Assembly (NCBI RefSeq): GCF_902706225.1
Contig: NZ_CACSKB010000010.1
Coordinates: 1-64,000 of the forward strand
Direction of reading: 5' to 3'
From: Microbacterium sp. 18062
GTDB lineage: Bacteria > Actinomycetota > Actinomycetes > Actinomycetales > Microbacteriaceae
Length of the DNA stretch: 64,000 bases
Part shown: positions 1 through 7,920 of the stretch, one piece after another
Layout of the letters: the number at the start of each line of letters is the position of its first letter
How positions within the stretch are numbered: position 1 is the first letter of the stretch
Notes under the pieces: generated by a model
Database searches by the model: none
Seen by the model: only the letters and a program-made list of their open reading frames with translations
What the model was told of the DNA's origin: nothing
Made by a program: the position numbers and the translations under genes

Positions 1-118
1 CAACGAGGTCCGCCCGCACGAGGCGATCGCTTGGAACCGGCCGATGGAGGTGCACCTCGGCCTGGCCGACCCCACCATCCCCAACTTCGAAAGAGAAGAA
101 ATCCTGCCAACTACTTGA
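1..118 (+). mobile_element. 3' end of an IS transposase (integrase-core type), cut by the window edge
   Basis: Reading from base 2 gives the last 38 residues of a DDE transposase, ending at a TGA at 116-118. It carries the RPHEA motif followed by WNRP and the tail DPTIPNFEREEILP, typical of the C-terminus of rve/integrase-core transposases of the IS481/IS3 kind. The catalytic domain lies outside the window. Nine bases after the stop the sequence reads GCGGGACA (120-127); an ACA end is what the right terminus of an IS481-type element would show. Beyond 127 the sequence becomes a permease with no N-terminus, so the IS boundary is inferred at about 127. The family within the integrase-core superfamily is not certain. 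Confidence 0.75.
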
Positions 119-127
119 CGCGGGACA

Positions 128-1318
128 ATGGGCCCCAGGGCGGCGCTGGTCGGCTCGTGGGGGATCGTGGGCGGGTATGTCACCGTGGCGATGTTCCAGT
201 CGGTCGCGGTCCCGCGCGCTGCGGGCTATCTGTTCCCGGGGCTGAACCAGTTCTCCGTGTGGTCGGTGGCGGGGTCGGAGGTGTATCTGCCGTGGATCGT
301 CATCGGTGTCGTGACGTCGATCCTGCTCACCGTGATGAACATCCGCGGCATCCGCTACGCGAGCCTGTTCCAGACCTCCGTGATGACGTTCCTCGTGGTC
401 GTCGCGGTCGTGCTGGCGGCATCCGCCGTCTTCGGAGGACAGCCCGCCAACCTCGAACCCCTCGTGACGGGGGGCAGCGGCGGCGTGATCGCCGTGCTGC
501 TGGTCGTGCCCTTCCTGTTCCTCGGCTTCGACGTCATCCCGCAGTCGGCGGAGGAGGCGAAGGTTCCGCCGCGGCAGATCGGGAAGCTGATCGTGATCTC
601 GGTCATCATGGCGACCCTCTTCTACATCGTGATCGTGCTGGCGACCGCCTACGCCGCGCCACGTGACGAGGTGGTCGTCTTCGACCTCGACACGGCGGAC
701 GCGCTGGCCTACATGCTGGGCCACCCCTTCTGGGGCCAGCTCGTCGTCGCCGGCGGCCTGGCCGGAATCGTCACGACCTGGAACGCCTTCCTCATCGGCG
801 CGTCGCGGCTGCTCTGGGCACTGGCGAACTCGGGCATGATCCCTGCCTGGTTCGGCCGCATGCACCCCAAGAACGGCACTCCCGTCAACGCCCTGCTGTT
901 CGTCGGCGGCATCACCACCCTCTCGCCGTTCTTCGGCGTCGCGATGCTGGGGTGGGCGGTGGACTCGGGCGGGCCGAGCATCATCTTCACCTACCTGATG
1001 GTCGCGCTGGCGTTCCTCGTGCTGCGTCGCAAAGAGCCGGGCATGGATCGGCCGATGCGCATCGGACGACCCGGCGGTGCCCTCGGCCCGATCGTGGGAG
1101 CAGCGGCGGTGCTGTCGACAGCGGCGATGCTCTCGCTGTATCTGCCGGGGATGCCGGCCTTCCTCGACGTGGAGCCGTGGCTGATCTTCCTGGTCTGGTG
1201 GGCGATCGGCATCTGGTTCGCCGTGCGCATCCCCGGCGGCGTCAAAGCCGGCCCGGACGCCGAGCACGACCTGCTCGCGAAGCTGGCGGAACGGCGTCGG
1301 CGCAGGACGAAGGCGTGA
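128..1318 (+). pseudogene. APC-family amino acid permease lacking its N-terminus (IS-disrupted)
   Basis: The 396-residue product is a multi-pass membrane protein of the amino acid-polyamine-organocation family, which moves amino acids across the cytoplasmic membrane. Roughly ten hydrophobic segments are visible, with GFDVIPQSAEEA near residues 136-147, the usual TM6 region of the family. Normal members are about 450-500 residues. This one opens with GPRAALVGSWGIVGGYV, which corresponds to the third helix of relatives, so TM1 and TM2, which carry much of the substrate site, are missing. The ATG at 128 immediately follows the inferred IS end and is probably an internal Met. It is therefore likely non-functional; a truncated but expressed protein cannot be excluded. 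Confidence 0.8.
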
Positions 1319-1409
1319 GCGAACCGGGATCGGCTGTCCGCAGACGAGGGCGGGCAACGCCCTGCGCCCGGTTACGGCTCCACGGTCGAGAGCTCACCTC
1401 TCGCACAAT

Positions 1410-1486
1410 TGGGGTGAGTAACGGGACTTGAACCCGCGGCCCCCTGGACCACAACCAGGTGCTCTACCAACTGAGCTATACCCACC
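1410..1486 (-). tRNA. tRNA-His (GTG)
   Basis: Read on the minus strand, this folds as a tRNA with acceptor stem GTGGGTA paired to TACTCAC, D-arm AGCTCAGTTGGTAGAGC, anticodon loop TTGTGGT (anticodon GTG) and T-loop GGTTCAAGTCC. A G precedes the 5' end opposite discriminator C73, the extra G-1:C73 pair that defines histidine tRNA. CCA is encoded at 1412-1410. The position beside orn matches my memory of the mycobacterial order. Confidence 0.96.
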
Positions 1487-1522
1487 ATGTCTCCCGCTCG
1501 TGCGGGCAACCCAACGATTCTC

Positions 1523-2143
1523 TCACACCCGCGGGGCGAATGCCGACACGACGGAGGCGGCGACCGCGCGCGCGTCGTCGCTCGACGGGCCCGGGGGAGC
1601 GACGAAGACGGCCTCGCGATAGTAGGCGAGCTCGCGGATGGATTCGCGGATGTCGGCCAGGGCGCGGTGGCCGCCGTCCTTCGCCGGCGCGTTGAAATAG
1701 ACCCGCGGGTACCAGCGCCGCGAGAGCTCCTTCACGCTCGAGACGTCGACGTTGCGGTAGTGCAGCCACCGGTCGAGGCGCGGCATGTAGCGGGCGAGGA
1801 ACGCGCGGTCGGTGCCGATCGTGTTGCCGGCGAGCGGCGCCTTGCCCTCGACGGGCGCGAACCGCTGGACGTACTCGAGTGCCTGGAACTCGGCCTCGGC
1901 GACGCTCACCCCGTTCGGGATCTCCTCGAGCAGGCCGGAGGTGCGGTGCATCTCGGTCACGAACTCGCCCATGTTCTCGAGCGCGGATGCGTCCGGCCGG
2001 ATCACCAGCTGGAAGCCCTCGTCGAGCACATTGAGCTCGAAGTCCGTCACGACGATCGCGATCTCGACCAGCTGGTCGACGTCGAGGTCGAGCCCGGTCA
2101 TCTCGCAGTCGATCCAGACCAGCCTGTCGCCTTCGGTTCCCAT
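1523..2143 (-). CDS. orn: Oligoribonuclease (DEDDh 3'-5' exoribonuclease)
   Basis: Orn degrades 2-5 nt RNA fragments and, in many bacteria, pGpG to mononucleotides in the cytosol. The 206-residue product has the DEDDh signature: WIDCEMTGLD near the N-terminus (D12, E14), a central Asp in RNVDVSSVKEL, and HRALADI with the His and last Asp near residue 160. Length is normal for the family (about 180-215). The start is the ATG at 2143 because AGGAGGAGGA lies just upstream (2160-2151); a longer open frame runs into the Arg tRNA gene and is not used. It lies between two leftward tRNA genes and is probably transcribed on its own. Confidence 0.97.
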   Translation of the reverse strand: MGTEGDRLVWIDCEMTGLDLDVDQLVEIAIVVTDFELNVLDEGFQLVIRPDASALENMGEFVTEMHRTSGLLEEIPNGVSVAEAEFQALEYVQRFAPVEGKAPLAGNTIGTDRAFLARYMPRLDRWLHYRNVDVSSVKELSRRWYPRVYFNAPAKDGGHRALADIRESIRELAYYREAVFVAPPGPSSDDARAVAASVVSAFAPRV

Positions 2144-2189
2144 ACGGTGATCCTCCTCCTGGCCTCCGACGTGCGCCAGAAGCGGTGTG

Positions 2190-2262
2190 TCCCCCCGGGG
2201 TGACTCGAACACCCGACCAAGAGATTAGAAGGCTCCTGCTCTATCCGCTGAGCTACGGGGGG
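2190..2262 (-). tRNA. tRNA-Arg (TCT)
   Basis: Minus-strand cloverleaf with acceptor CCCCCCG paired to CGGGGGG, D-arm AGCTCAGCGGATAGAGC, anticodon loop CTTCTAA giving anticodon TCT, T-arm GGGTGTTCGAGTCACCC and discriminator A. CCA is not encoded. It ends 46 bases before the orn start. Confidence 0.95.
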
Positions 2263-2345
2263 TAGCGGGCTCTAGGTTATCGTGGCCGCTCTGGTGGCGA
2301 CCCCCTCCCACGGCGTACCGTCGGATCCACCGAGAGAGGAGTTCG

Positions 2346-2552
2346 ATGATGAGCACGACCGAGGGACTGTGGGTGGCCTACGGGCAGAGCGGGGTGGTGG
2401 GCACCATCCGCAAGGACGCGGGGGAGTACATCGTCACGATCGCCGACGCCGAGGCATCGCTCGGCCACTACCCGACGATGGACATCGCGAAGGGGGCGCT
2501 GCACTCCCACCTCAGGCCGGGGGCCGACTGGCCGCAGTTCCGCCAGCACTGA
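2346..2552 (+). CDS. Conserved small protein of unknown function (68 aa)
   Basis: The product is a soluble 68-residue protein with no signal peptide or membrane segment; I do not recognise a named domain. It has the alternating beta-strand look of a small fold (GLWVAYGQSGVVGTIRKDAGEYIVTI) followed by a short helical tail. The ATG at 2346 is preceded by GAGAGGAG, a good ribosome binding site; a second ATG follows immediately. Third-position GC is high, supporting real coding. Its last 41 bases overlap the 3' end of the oppositely oriented yczE-like gene, so the two transcripts are complementary there. Confidence 0.7.
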   Translation: MMSTTEGLWVAYGQSGVVGTIRKDAGEYIVTIADAEASLGHYPTMDIAKGALHSHLRPGADWPQFRQH

Positions 2553-3147
2553 CCTCCGACGACGGCGAGGCGTCGCCGCGGATCGCCAGGAGCGGCAGCA
2601 TCGCGTGCACCAGCGGCCCGATGAGCAGCGCGAACGCGACGGTGCCGATGCCCACCGTCCCGCCCAGCGCCCAGCCGATGACGAGCACCGTGAGCTCGAC
2701 CGTTCCGCGCGCCAGCCAGATGGGCCAGCCGAACCGGGCGCGGAGGCCGGTCATCAGCCCGTCCCGGGGTCCGGGACCGAACCGGGCGCCGAGGTAGAGG
2801 CCGCTGGCCACCGAGACGGTCAGGATTCCGGCGGCGAGCACGGCGATCCGCGGCAGGAGTCCCTGCACCGGCGGCACGATCGCCAGCACCGCCTGCATGC
2901 TTGTGCCGACCAGCAGGATGTTCGCGATCGTGCCGATGCCCGGGCGCTGGCGCAGCGGGATCCAGAGCAGCATGATCGCGAGTCCTAGGATGTTGGTGAT
3001 CCAGCCGACGCCGATGCCGGTGTGCCGTGAGATCCCCTGGGCGAGGACCGTCCACGGGTCGACTCCGAGTCCCGCCTCGACCGTGAGCGCGCAGCCCGCG
3101 CCGTAGAGGGCGAGTCCCGCGAGCAGGTGGACGATGCGGCGGATCAT
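2512..3147 (-). CDS. YczE/YitT-like integral membrane protein
   Basis: The 211-residue product has five to six hydrophobic helices and the motif LGVDPWTVLAQGIS near residues 27-40, characteristic of YczE-type membrane proteins. Transport substrate is unknown. It is divergent from a MocR-type regulator across a perfect palindrome, a pairing known in Firmicutes and Actinobacteria (YczR-YczE), so it is probably the regulator's target and may handle a vitamin B6-related or amino acid-like compound; that last step is inference. The ATG at 3147 has GAGGTGAG upstream. Its 3' end overlaps the convergent small gene by 41 bases. Confidence 0.85.
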   Translation of the reverse strand: MIRRIVHLLAGLALYGAGCALTVEAGLGVDPWTVLAQGISRHTGIGVGWITNILGLAIMLLWIPLRQRPGIGTIANILLVGTSMQAVLAIVPPVQGLLPRIAVLAAGILTVSVASGLYLGARFGPGPRDGLMTGLRARFGWPIWLARGTVELTVLVIGWALGGTVGIGTVAFALLIGPLVHAMLPLLAIRGDASPSSEVSAGGTAASRPPA

Positions 3148-3163
3148 GGAGCCATCTCACCTC

Positions 3164-3202
3164 AGAATTGGACTGGAACCAAGAGTCCAATTCTCCTATA
3201 GT
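3164..3202. promoter_or_regulatory. Palindromic operator and mocR promoter between yczE-like and mocR genes
   Basis: Two perfect 11-base arms, AGAATTGGACT (3164-3174) and AGTCCAATTCT (3184-3194), flank a 9-base spacer. Three bases later TATAGT (3197-3202) lies 6 bases before the GTG at 3209, so the regulator mRNA is probably leaderless. The palindrome covers where the -35 regions of both divergent genes would fall, which fits an autoregulating operator bound by the MocR dimer. No direct binding evidence is available here. Confidence 0.75.
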
Positions 3203-3208
3203 GGCTGC

Positions 3209-4639
3209 GTGGACTCCCGGATCTCAGCCCGCGCGCTGGCGGCTCTGCTCGGCGGCTGGCGTACCAGCGAGCCGGCGTACGAGGCGCTGGCGGACGGCAT
3301 CCGGCTTCTGATCCTCGACAACCGGATCGCTCCGCGCACGGCGCTGCCGGCGGAGCGGGAGCTCGCGGGCGTGCTCGCCGTCAGCCGCACCACGATCGCC
3401 GCCGCCTACCGCAGCCTGCGCGAGTCCGGGCACATCCGGAGCATCCGCGGCTCGGGCAGTGTGACGCAGCCGCAGGCGTGGGCCGCGGGCGCACGCACGG
3501 CCGTCTCCGATCCGGGAGCGATCGATCTTCAGCAGGCGAGCCCGGCCGCATGGCCCGGCCTGTCGAGCGTCCTCGCCGAGGCGGCGGGGTCGGCGACCAC
3601 GATCCTCGCCAGCCCGGGGTACGACGTCGTGGGTCATGAGGCTCTGCGCGCCGGCATCGCCGAGCGGTACACGCGAGTGGGGATCCCGACCGATCCTGGC
3701 GAGATCATGATCACGAACGGAGCCCAGAGCGCGCTGCACCTGCTGGCGACCACGCTCGTCAGCCGCGGCGACCGCGTGCTCATCGAGAGCCCGACGTACC
3801 CACACGCGGCGGACTGCTTCCGCGCGGCCGGCGCCCGCTTGGTGAGCCTGCCCGTGACGACGGCGGAGGGCTGGGACCTCGATCGCGCCGAGCAGGCGTT
3901 CGGACGTGCGGTGCCGACCCTCGCCTATCTGATGCCGGACTTCCAGAACCCGACCGGGCGCTCGATGAGCGACATCGAGCGCGACGTCATCGAACGTGCC
4001 GCCGAACGGGCGGGGACGCTCGTGATCGTCGACGAGACCACCGCGGATCTCGACATCGACCGGCTCGTGGCGCCCCGCGCGTTCGGCGCGGGTTCCGGGG
4101 CCGCGTCGGTCGTCCGGGTCGGATCCTTCGGCAAGACCGTGTGGGGAGGGCTGCGGATCGGCTGGATCCGGGCGAGTCCCGACCTCGTCCGCCGTGTGAT
4201 GGCCGCTCGATTCGCGGTCGAGCTGGGCACGCCGGAGTGGGAGCAACTGGTTGCGCGGCTGCTGCTGCCGCGTCTCCCGGAGATCGTCGCCCAGCGCGCC
4301 CACCTGCTGCGTGCCGGGCGGGATGCGGCCGTGATGGCGTTGCGGGAGTCCCTCCCGGAGTGGGGGGTTCCGCACGCCGATGGGGGAGTGTCGCTCTGGG
4401 TCGACCTCGATGCTCCGCTCAGCGGTGCGCTGGTGATGGGCCTGCGGTCCGCGGGGGTGCTGCTCTCGGCCGGCCCGCGGTTCTCCGTCGACGGCGGATA
4501 CGAGCGGAACCTGCGTATCCCGTTCACCGCGCCGCCCGAGCGGCTGGAGCGTGCGATCGACGCGATCGGCACGACCTGGCGACGCGTGCGCGCCGGGGCC
4601 GCGCCCGTGATGATCGACCGGATGGACGCCGTCGTCTGA
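3209..4639 (+). CDS. MocR-type transcriptional regulator (GntR HTH fused to aminotransferase-like domain)
   Basis: The 476-residue protein joins an N-terminal winged helix of the GntR type (about residues 20-95, with AERELAGVLAVSRTTIAAAYRSL) to a fold-type I PLP-binding domain. The Schiff-base lysine is visible in SFGKTVWGGLRIGW (K309), and FQNPTGRSMS precedes it. Proteins of this class sense PLP or an aldimine with an amino compound and switch a neighbouring gene; they are usually not enzymes. The GTG at 3209 is chosen because TATAGT sits 6 bases upstream and because earlier in-frame starts lie inside the palindrome or the divergent gene. Probable target is the divergent yczE-like gene. Confidence 0.93.
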   Translation: MDSRISARALAALLGGWRTSEPAYEALADGIRLLILDNRIAPRTALPAERELAGVLAVSRTTIAAAYRSLRESGHIRSIRGSGSVTQPQAWAAGARTAVSDPGAIDLQQASPAAWPGLSSVLAEAAGSATTILASPGYDVVGHEALRAGIAERYTRVGIPTDPGEIMITNGAQSALHLLATTLVSRGDRVLIESPTYPHAADCFRAAGARLVSLPVTTAEGWDLDRAEQAFGRAVPTLAYLMPDFQNPTGRSMSDIERDVIERAAERAGTLVIVDETTADLDIDRLVAPRAFGAGSGAASVVRVGSFGKTVWGGLRIGWIRASPDLVRRVMAARFAVELGTPEWEQLVARLLLPRLPEIVAQRAHLLRAGRDAAVMALRESLPEWGVPHADGGVSLWVDLDAPLSGALVMGLRSAGVLLSAGPRFSVDGGYERNLRIPFTAPPERLERAIDAIGTTWRRVRAGAAPVMIDRMDAVV

Positions 4640-4690
4640 GCCGCCCGGTCACTGGCCGGGGTCTCAGACGACCGGCGAAGGATGCGAAAT

Positions 4691-4707
4691 CTCCCCAATC
4701 CGGGGAG
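4691..4707. terminator. Short hairpin between convergent mocR and small hypothetical gene
   Basis: CTCCCC and GGGGAG pair around AATCC, between the mocR stop (4639) and the stop of the leftward gene (4717). There is no T-tract, so termination is only a possibility suggested by position. Confidence 0.35.
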
Positions 4708-4716
4708 AGCTTCGGG

Positions 4717-4965
4717 TCAACCGTTCCGCAGAGCCGACACGGCGTCGTCGAACCGCCAGAACTCGCCGATCGCCTGGAACGCCCGTGCGTTCCATCGATA
4801 GCGGAGAGAGCGGAAGCGCGTGCCTTGAGGGGTCGGAAGCTCTTCCACGAGGCCGGCCACCGTGCCGGTCGAGGTCAGGATGCGCCATCGCCCCCACCCC
4901 AGCGGGACGATCGTGGCCGAATCGCGCACGGACGTGCGCGTCGCGGTGATGCGGGATGCGTTCAT
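4717..4965 (-). CDS. Small protein of unknown function (82 aa)
   Basis: The 82-residue soluble product is rich in Arg and Trp (WGRWRIL, RYRWNARAF) and has no recognisable domain, signal peptide or membrane helix. It looks like a compact beta protein ending in a helix (FWRFDDAVSALRNG). The ATG at 4965 is supported by GAGGAG 6-11 bases upstream. It converges on mocR and diverges from the ssb paralogue. Third-position GC is high throughout. Confidence 0.7.
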   Translation of the reverse strand: MNASRITATRTSVRDSATIVPLGWGRWRILTSTGTVAGLVEELPTPQGTRFRSLRYRWNARAFQAIGEFWRFDDAVSALRNG

Positions 4966-5066
4966 GCGGACTCCTCGAAGGACGATGAGCCGAGCGTAGG
5001 CGCGGCCTCCGACATCGACCGCGCGCGAGCCGGCGGGCCTCCTCCCCAGGCGCGACGGTGTCCGTG

Positions 5067-5075
5067 CTGTCCACA
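5067..5075 (+). other. Possible DnaA box in the ssb-paralogue upstream region
   Basis: CTGTCCACA matches the actinobacterial DnaA box TTGTCCACA at 8 of 9 positions. It is a single copy with no visible cluster, so it may be chance; its place upstream of a single-strand binding protein gene is the only reason to list it. Confidence 0.25.
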
Positions 5076-5129
5076 GAACGCCCGCCGCGGCCGATCCTCG
5101 GCCCGCCCGCCCGCGACAGTGGATCTCAG

Positions 5130-5183
5130 CTGCGGCGCCCGACGGGCACTCGGGCGCCGCAGCACCCGGGGACGGTCCCCGGG
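5130..5183 (+). promoter_or_regulatory. Tandem strong hairpins in the ssb-paralogue leader
   Basis: Two perfect inverted repeats lie back to back. The first pairs CTGCGGCGCCCGA (5130-5142) with TCGGGCGCCGCAG (5150-5162) across a 7-base loop. The second pairs CCCGGGGAC (5165-5173) with GTCCCCGGG (5175-5183). The last three G of the second arm merge into the purine-rich ribosome binding site GGGGAGAGG (5182-5190) of the gene starting at 5200. This would affect translation initiation or transcript end formation; neither role is proven. Confidence 0.6.
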
Positions 5184-5199
5184 GGGAGAGGACACGGAC

Positions 5200-5685
5200 A
5201 TGAACGAGAGCATCACCGTCGTCGGCAACGTCGCGAGCGTCCCCGAGCGGCGGGAGCTGCCGAACGGGGGAGCCGTCACGAGCTTCCGGCTCGCATCCAC
5301 GGAGCGCCGGTTCGATCGAAACACGTCGACCTGGACCGACGGCCGGACCAACTACTTCACGGTGAACGCGTTCCGCGGACTCGGCGAGAACGCGCACCGG
5401 TCCCTGCACAAGGGCGAGCGCGTCGTGGTCGCCGGTCGGTTCCGCTTGCGCGAGTGGGAGACCGACGCGAAGAAGGGCGTGACCGCCGAGATCGAGGCGG
5501 ATGCGGTCGGCCACGACCTGCTGTGGGGGACCAGTGTGTTCCGCAAGGGCATGCCGTCGCCCGCCGCGCCGCAGATCGGCGACACGCATCCGATCGCGGA
5601 CGCGCCGCCCGCCGACGGACCCGATGCGTGGGCGGCACCGGGCGCGCCGCGCGAACTGGTCCCCAGCGGGGACACCCCGTTCTGA
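5200..5685 (+). CDS. ssb: Single-stranded DNA-binding protein paralogue (SsbB-like)
   Basis: The 161-residue protein has an N-terminal OB fold (residues 1-110) with the usual strand pattern MNESITVVGNVAS, TSFRLASTERRFD, TNYFTVNAFRGLGENAHRSLHKGERVVVAGRFRLREW. The C-terminus is a short Pro/Ala linker ending in SGDTPF, similar to the acidic partner-binding tip of SSB but with a single acidic residue. It is not next to rpsF/rpsR, the usual site of the essential ssb, and it is followed by ettA, as the accessory SSB is in mycobacteria, so a paralogue role is likely. Start ATG at 5200 follows GGGGAGAGG. Confidence 0.92.
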   Translation: MNESITVVGNVASVPERRELPNGGAVTSFRLASTERRFDRNTSTWTDGRTNYFTVNAFRGLGENAHRSLHKGERVVVAGRFRLREWETDAKKGVTAEIEADAVGHDLLWGTSVFRKGMPSPAAPQIGDTHPIADAPPADGPDAWAAPGAPRELVPSGDTPF

Positions 5686-5701
5686 TGCTTAGACTGGCCG
5701 G

Positions 5702-6187
5702 GTGACCTCGACCCGCTCCGGCCGATCCGCCGCATCCCTTCTCTGCGTGCTGCTCGGCGTCATCGCCCTGGCAGGGTGTACGGTCCCCGAGCCGTCCCCG
5801 TCGACGACGGCCTCCGCGACGGCGACCGCCACGGAGGAGCCGTTCGCCGACGCGCCGGAGCTCGTGCCGGACGGCACGGCCGACGACAACCTGCCGTTCT
5901 TCGCGGAGATCGTCGCGCAGGTGTGGAACGGGCCCGACCAGGCGTCGGGGCGGGCCTACATCGACGCGCTCACCGCCGCAGGCTTCGACAAGGCGGCGAT
6001 GGAGGTCACGGCGGATGAGTCGACGGTGGGGAACGCGGCCGAGAGCATCCAGTTCTCGGTGCGATGGGGCGACGAGTGCCTCGTCGGCCAGGTGGGACCG
6101 GCGACGGGCGCACCGGTGTCGGTGGTGCTGCCGGGGCTTCCCGACGGCGGGTGCATGCTCGGGCAGACCCGTCCGATCGACTGGTGA
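5702..6187 (+). CDS. Predicted lipoprotein (DUF6993-like)
   Basis: The 161-residue product has a lipoprotein signal: basic N-terminus, hydrophobic stretch SLLCVLLGVIALAGC with lipobox LAGC (C26 lipidated), then a Ser/Thr/Ala-rich spacer. The mature part contains two Cys residues, in GDECLVG and DGGCMLG, which could form a disulfide outside the cell. It resembles the actinobacterial DUF6993 group; function unknown. The GTG start at 5702 is set by TAGACT at 5690-5695, six bases upstream, making a leaderless transcript. It starts 16 bases after the ssb stop. Confidence 0.8.
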   Translation: MTSTRSGRSAASLLCVLLGVIALAGCTVPEPSPSTTASATATATEEPFADAPELVPDGTADDNLPFFAEIVAQVWNGPDQASGRAYIDALTAAGFDKAAMEVTADESTVGNAAESIQFSVRWGDECLVGQVGPATGAPVSVVLPGLPDGGCMLGQTRPIDW

Positions 6188-6240
6188 GGGCGACGCCCGC
6201 GCCCGGCACGACCGGCCGTGACGGCTAGACTGGACCCGAT

Positions 6241-7920
6241 ATGGCTGAGTACATCTACCAGATGGTCCGTGCCCGCAAGGCGGTCGGCGAGAAGCTCATT
6301 CTCGACGACGTCACGATGGCTTTCCTCCCCGGCGCGAAGATCGGCATGGTCGGCCCGAACGGCGCCGGCAAGTCGACGATCCTGAAGATCATGGCGGGTC
6401 TCGACCAGCCCTCGAACGGCGAGGCGAACCTGGCGTCCGGGTTCACCGTCGGGATCCTCATGCAGGAGCCCGAGCTCGACGAGTCGAAGACGGTCCTCGA
6501 GAACATCCAGGACGGCATCGCCATCAAGGCGAAGGTCGACCGCTTCAACGAGATCTCCGGCCTGATGTCCGACCCGGACGCCGATTTCGACGCCCTGCTC
6601 GCCGAGATGGGGTCGCTCCAGGAGGAGATCGACGCCGCCGACGCGTGGGACCTCGACTCCCAGCTGGAGCAGGCGATGGACGCCCTGCGCACGCCGCCGG
6701 GCGACGCTGCGGTGTCGAACCTGTCCGGTGGCGAGAAGCGCCGCGTGGCGCTGACGAAGCTCCTGCTCCAGAAGCCCGACCTGCTGCTGCTCGACGAGCC
6801 CACCAACCATCTCGACGCCGAGAGCGTACTGTGGCTCGAGCAGCATCTGCAGTCGTACCCCGGCGCGGTGATCGCGATCACGCACGACCGGTACTTCCTC
6901 GACAACGTGGCCGAGTGGATCGCCGAGGTCGACCGCGGCCGCCTCATCGGCTACGAGGGCAACTACTCGACCTACCTCGAGAAGAAGGCCGAGCGGCTCG
7001 CCGTGCAGGGCAAGAAGGATGCGAAGCTCGCCAAGCGCCTGGCCGAGGAGCTCGACTGGGTGCGCTCGAACGCGAAAGGCCGTCAGGCGAAGTCGAAGGC
7101 CCGCCTCGCGCGCTACGAGGAGATGGCGACCGAGGCCGAGCGCACGCGCAAGCTCGACTTCGAGGAGATCCAGATCCCGGCGGGTCCGCGCCTGGGCAGC
7201 GTCGTGATCGAGGCGAGGAAACTGCAGAAGGGCTTCGACGGTCGCTCACTCATCGACGGTCTCAGCTTCAGCCTCCCGCCGAACGGCATCGTCGGGGTGA
7301 TCGGTCCGAACGGCGTCGGCAAGACCACGCTCTTCAAGACGATCGTGGGTCTGGAGCCGCTCGACGGCGGGGACCTGAAGATCGGCGAGACGGTCAAGAT
7401 CAGCTACGTCGACCAGAGCCGCGCGAACATCGACCCGAACAAGTCGCTGTGGGAGGTCGTGTCCGACGGCCTCGACATCATCACGGTCGGCAAGACCGAG
7501 ATCCCCTCGCGCGCCTACGTGTCGAAGTTCGGCTTCAAGGGGCCGGACCAGCAGAAGAAGGCGGGCGTGCTCTCGGGCGGAGAGCGCAACCGCCTGAACC
7601 TCGCGCTGACGCTCAAGGAGGGCGGCAACCTGCTGCTCCTCGACGAGCCGACGAACGACCTGGACGTCGAGACCCTGCAGTCGCTCGAGAACGCGCTCCT
7701 GGAGTTCCCCGGCTGCGCCGTGGTCATCACGCACGACCGGTGGTTCCTCGACCGCATCGCGACGCACATCCTCGCTTACGAGGGCACCGACGAGAACCCG
7801 GACCGCTGGTACTGGTTCGAGGGCAACTTCGAGGCGTACGAGCAGAACAAGATCGAGCGCCTCGGTCCGGACGCGGCGAAGCCGCATCGATCGACGCACC
7901 GCAAGCTGACGCGTGACTGA
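6241..7920 (+). CDS. ettA: Energy-dependent translational throttle protein EttA (ABC-F)
   Basis: EttA is a ribosome-associated ABC-F ATPase that binds the E site and gates the first elongation steps according to ATP/ADP ratio. The 559-residue protein has two ABC domains: Walker A GPNGAGKST (residues 38-46) and GPNGVGKTT, signatures LSGGEKRR and LSGGERNR, and LLLDEPTN in both halves. The linker between them contains the coiled P-site tRNA-interacting motif rich in Lys/Arg. An arm insertion (about residues 95-140) marks the EttA subgroup rather than antibiotic-resistance ABC-F. No membrane segments. TAGACT at 6226-6231 gives a very short leader. Confidence 0.96.
   Translation: MAEYIYQMVRARKAVGEKLILDDVTMAFLPGAKIGMVGPNGAGKSTILKIMAGLDQPSNGEANLASGFTVGILMQEPELDESKTVLENIQDGIAIKAKVDRFNEISGLMSDPDADFDALLAEMGSLQEEIDAADAWDLDSQLEQAMDALRTPPGDAAVSNLSGGEKRRVALTKLLLQKPDLLLLDEPTNHLDAESVLWLEQHLQSYPGAVIAITHDRYFLDNVAEWIAEVDRGRLIGYEGNYSTYLEKKAERLAVQGKKDAKLAKRLAEELDWVRSNAKGRQAKSKARLARYEEMATEAERTRKLDFEEIQIPAGPRLGSVVIEARKLQKGFDGRSLIDGLSFSLPPNGIVGVIGPNGVGKTTLFKTIVGLEPLDGGDLKIGETVKISYVDQSRANIDPNKSLWEVVSDGLDIITVGKTEIPSRAYVSKFGFKGPDQQKKAGVLSGGERNRLNLALTLKEGGNLLLLDEPTNDLDVETLQSLENALLEFPGCAVVITHDRWFLDRIATHILAYEGTDENPDRWYWFEGNFEAYEQNKIERLGPDAAKPHRSTHRKLTRD

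Noticed and set aside
31-666. Open frame over the first 660 bases on the plus strand
   Set aside because: It is a shadow of the permease in another frame; the true frame at the edge is the transposase tail ending at 118.
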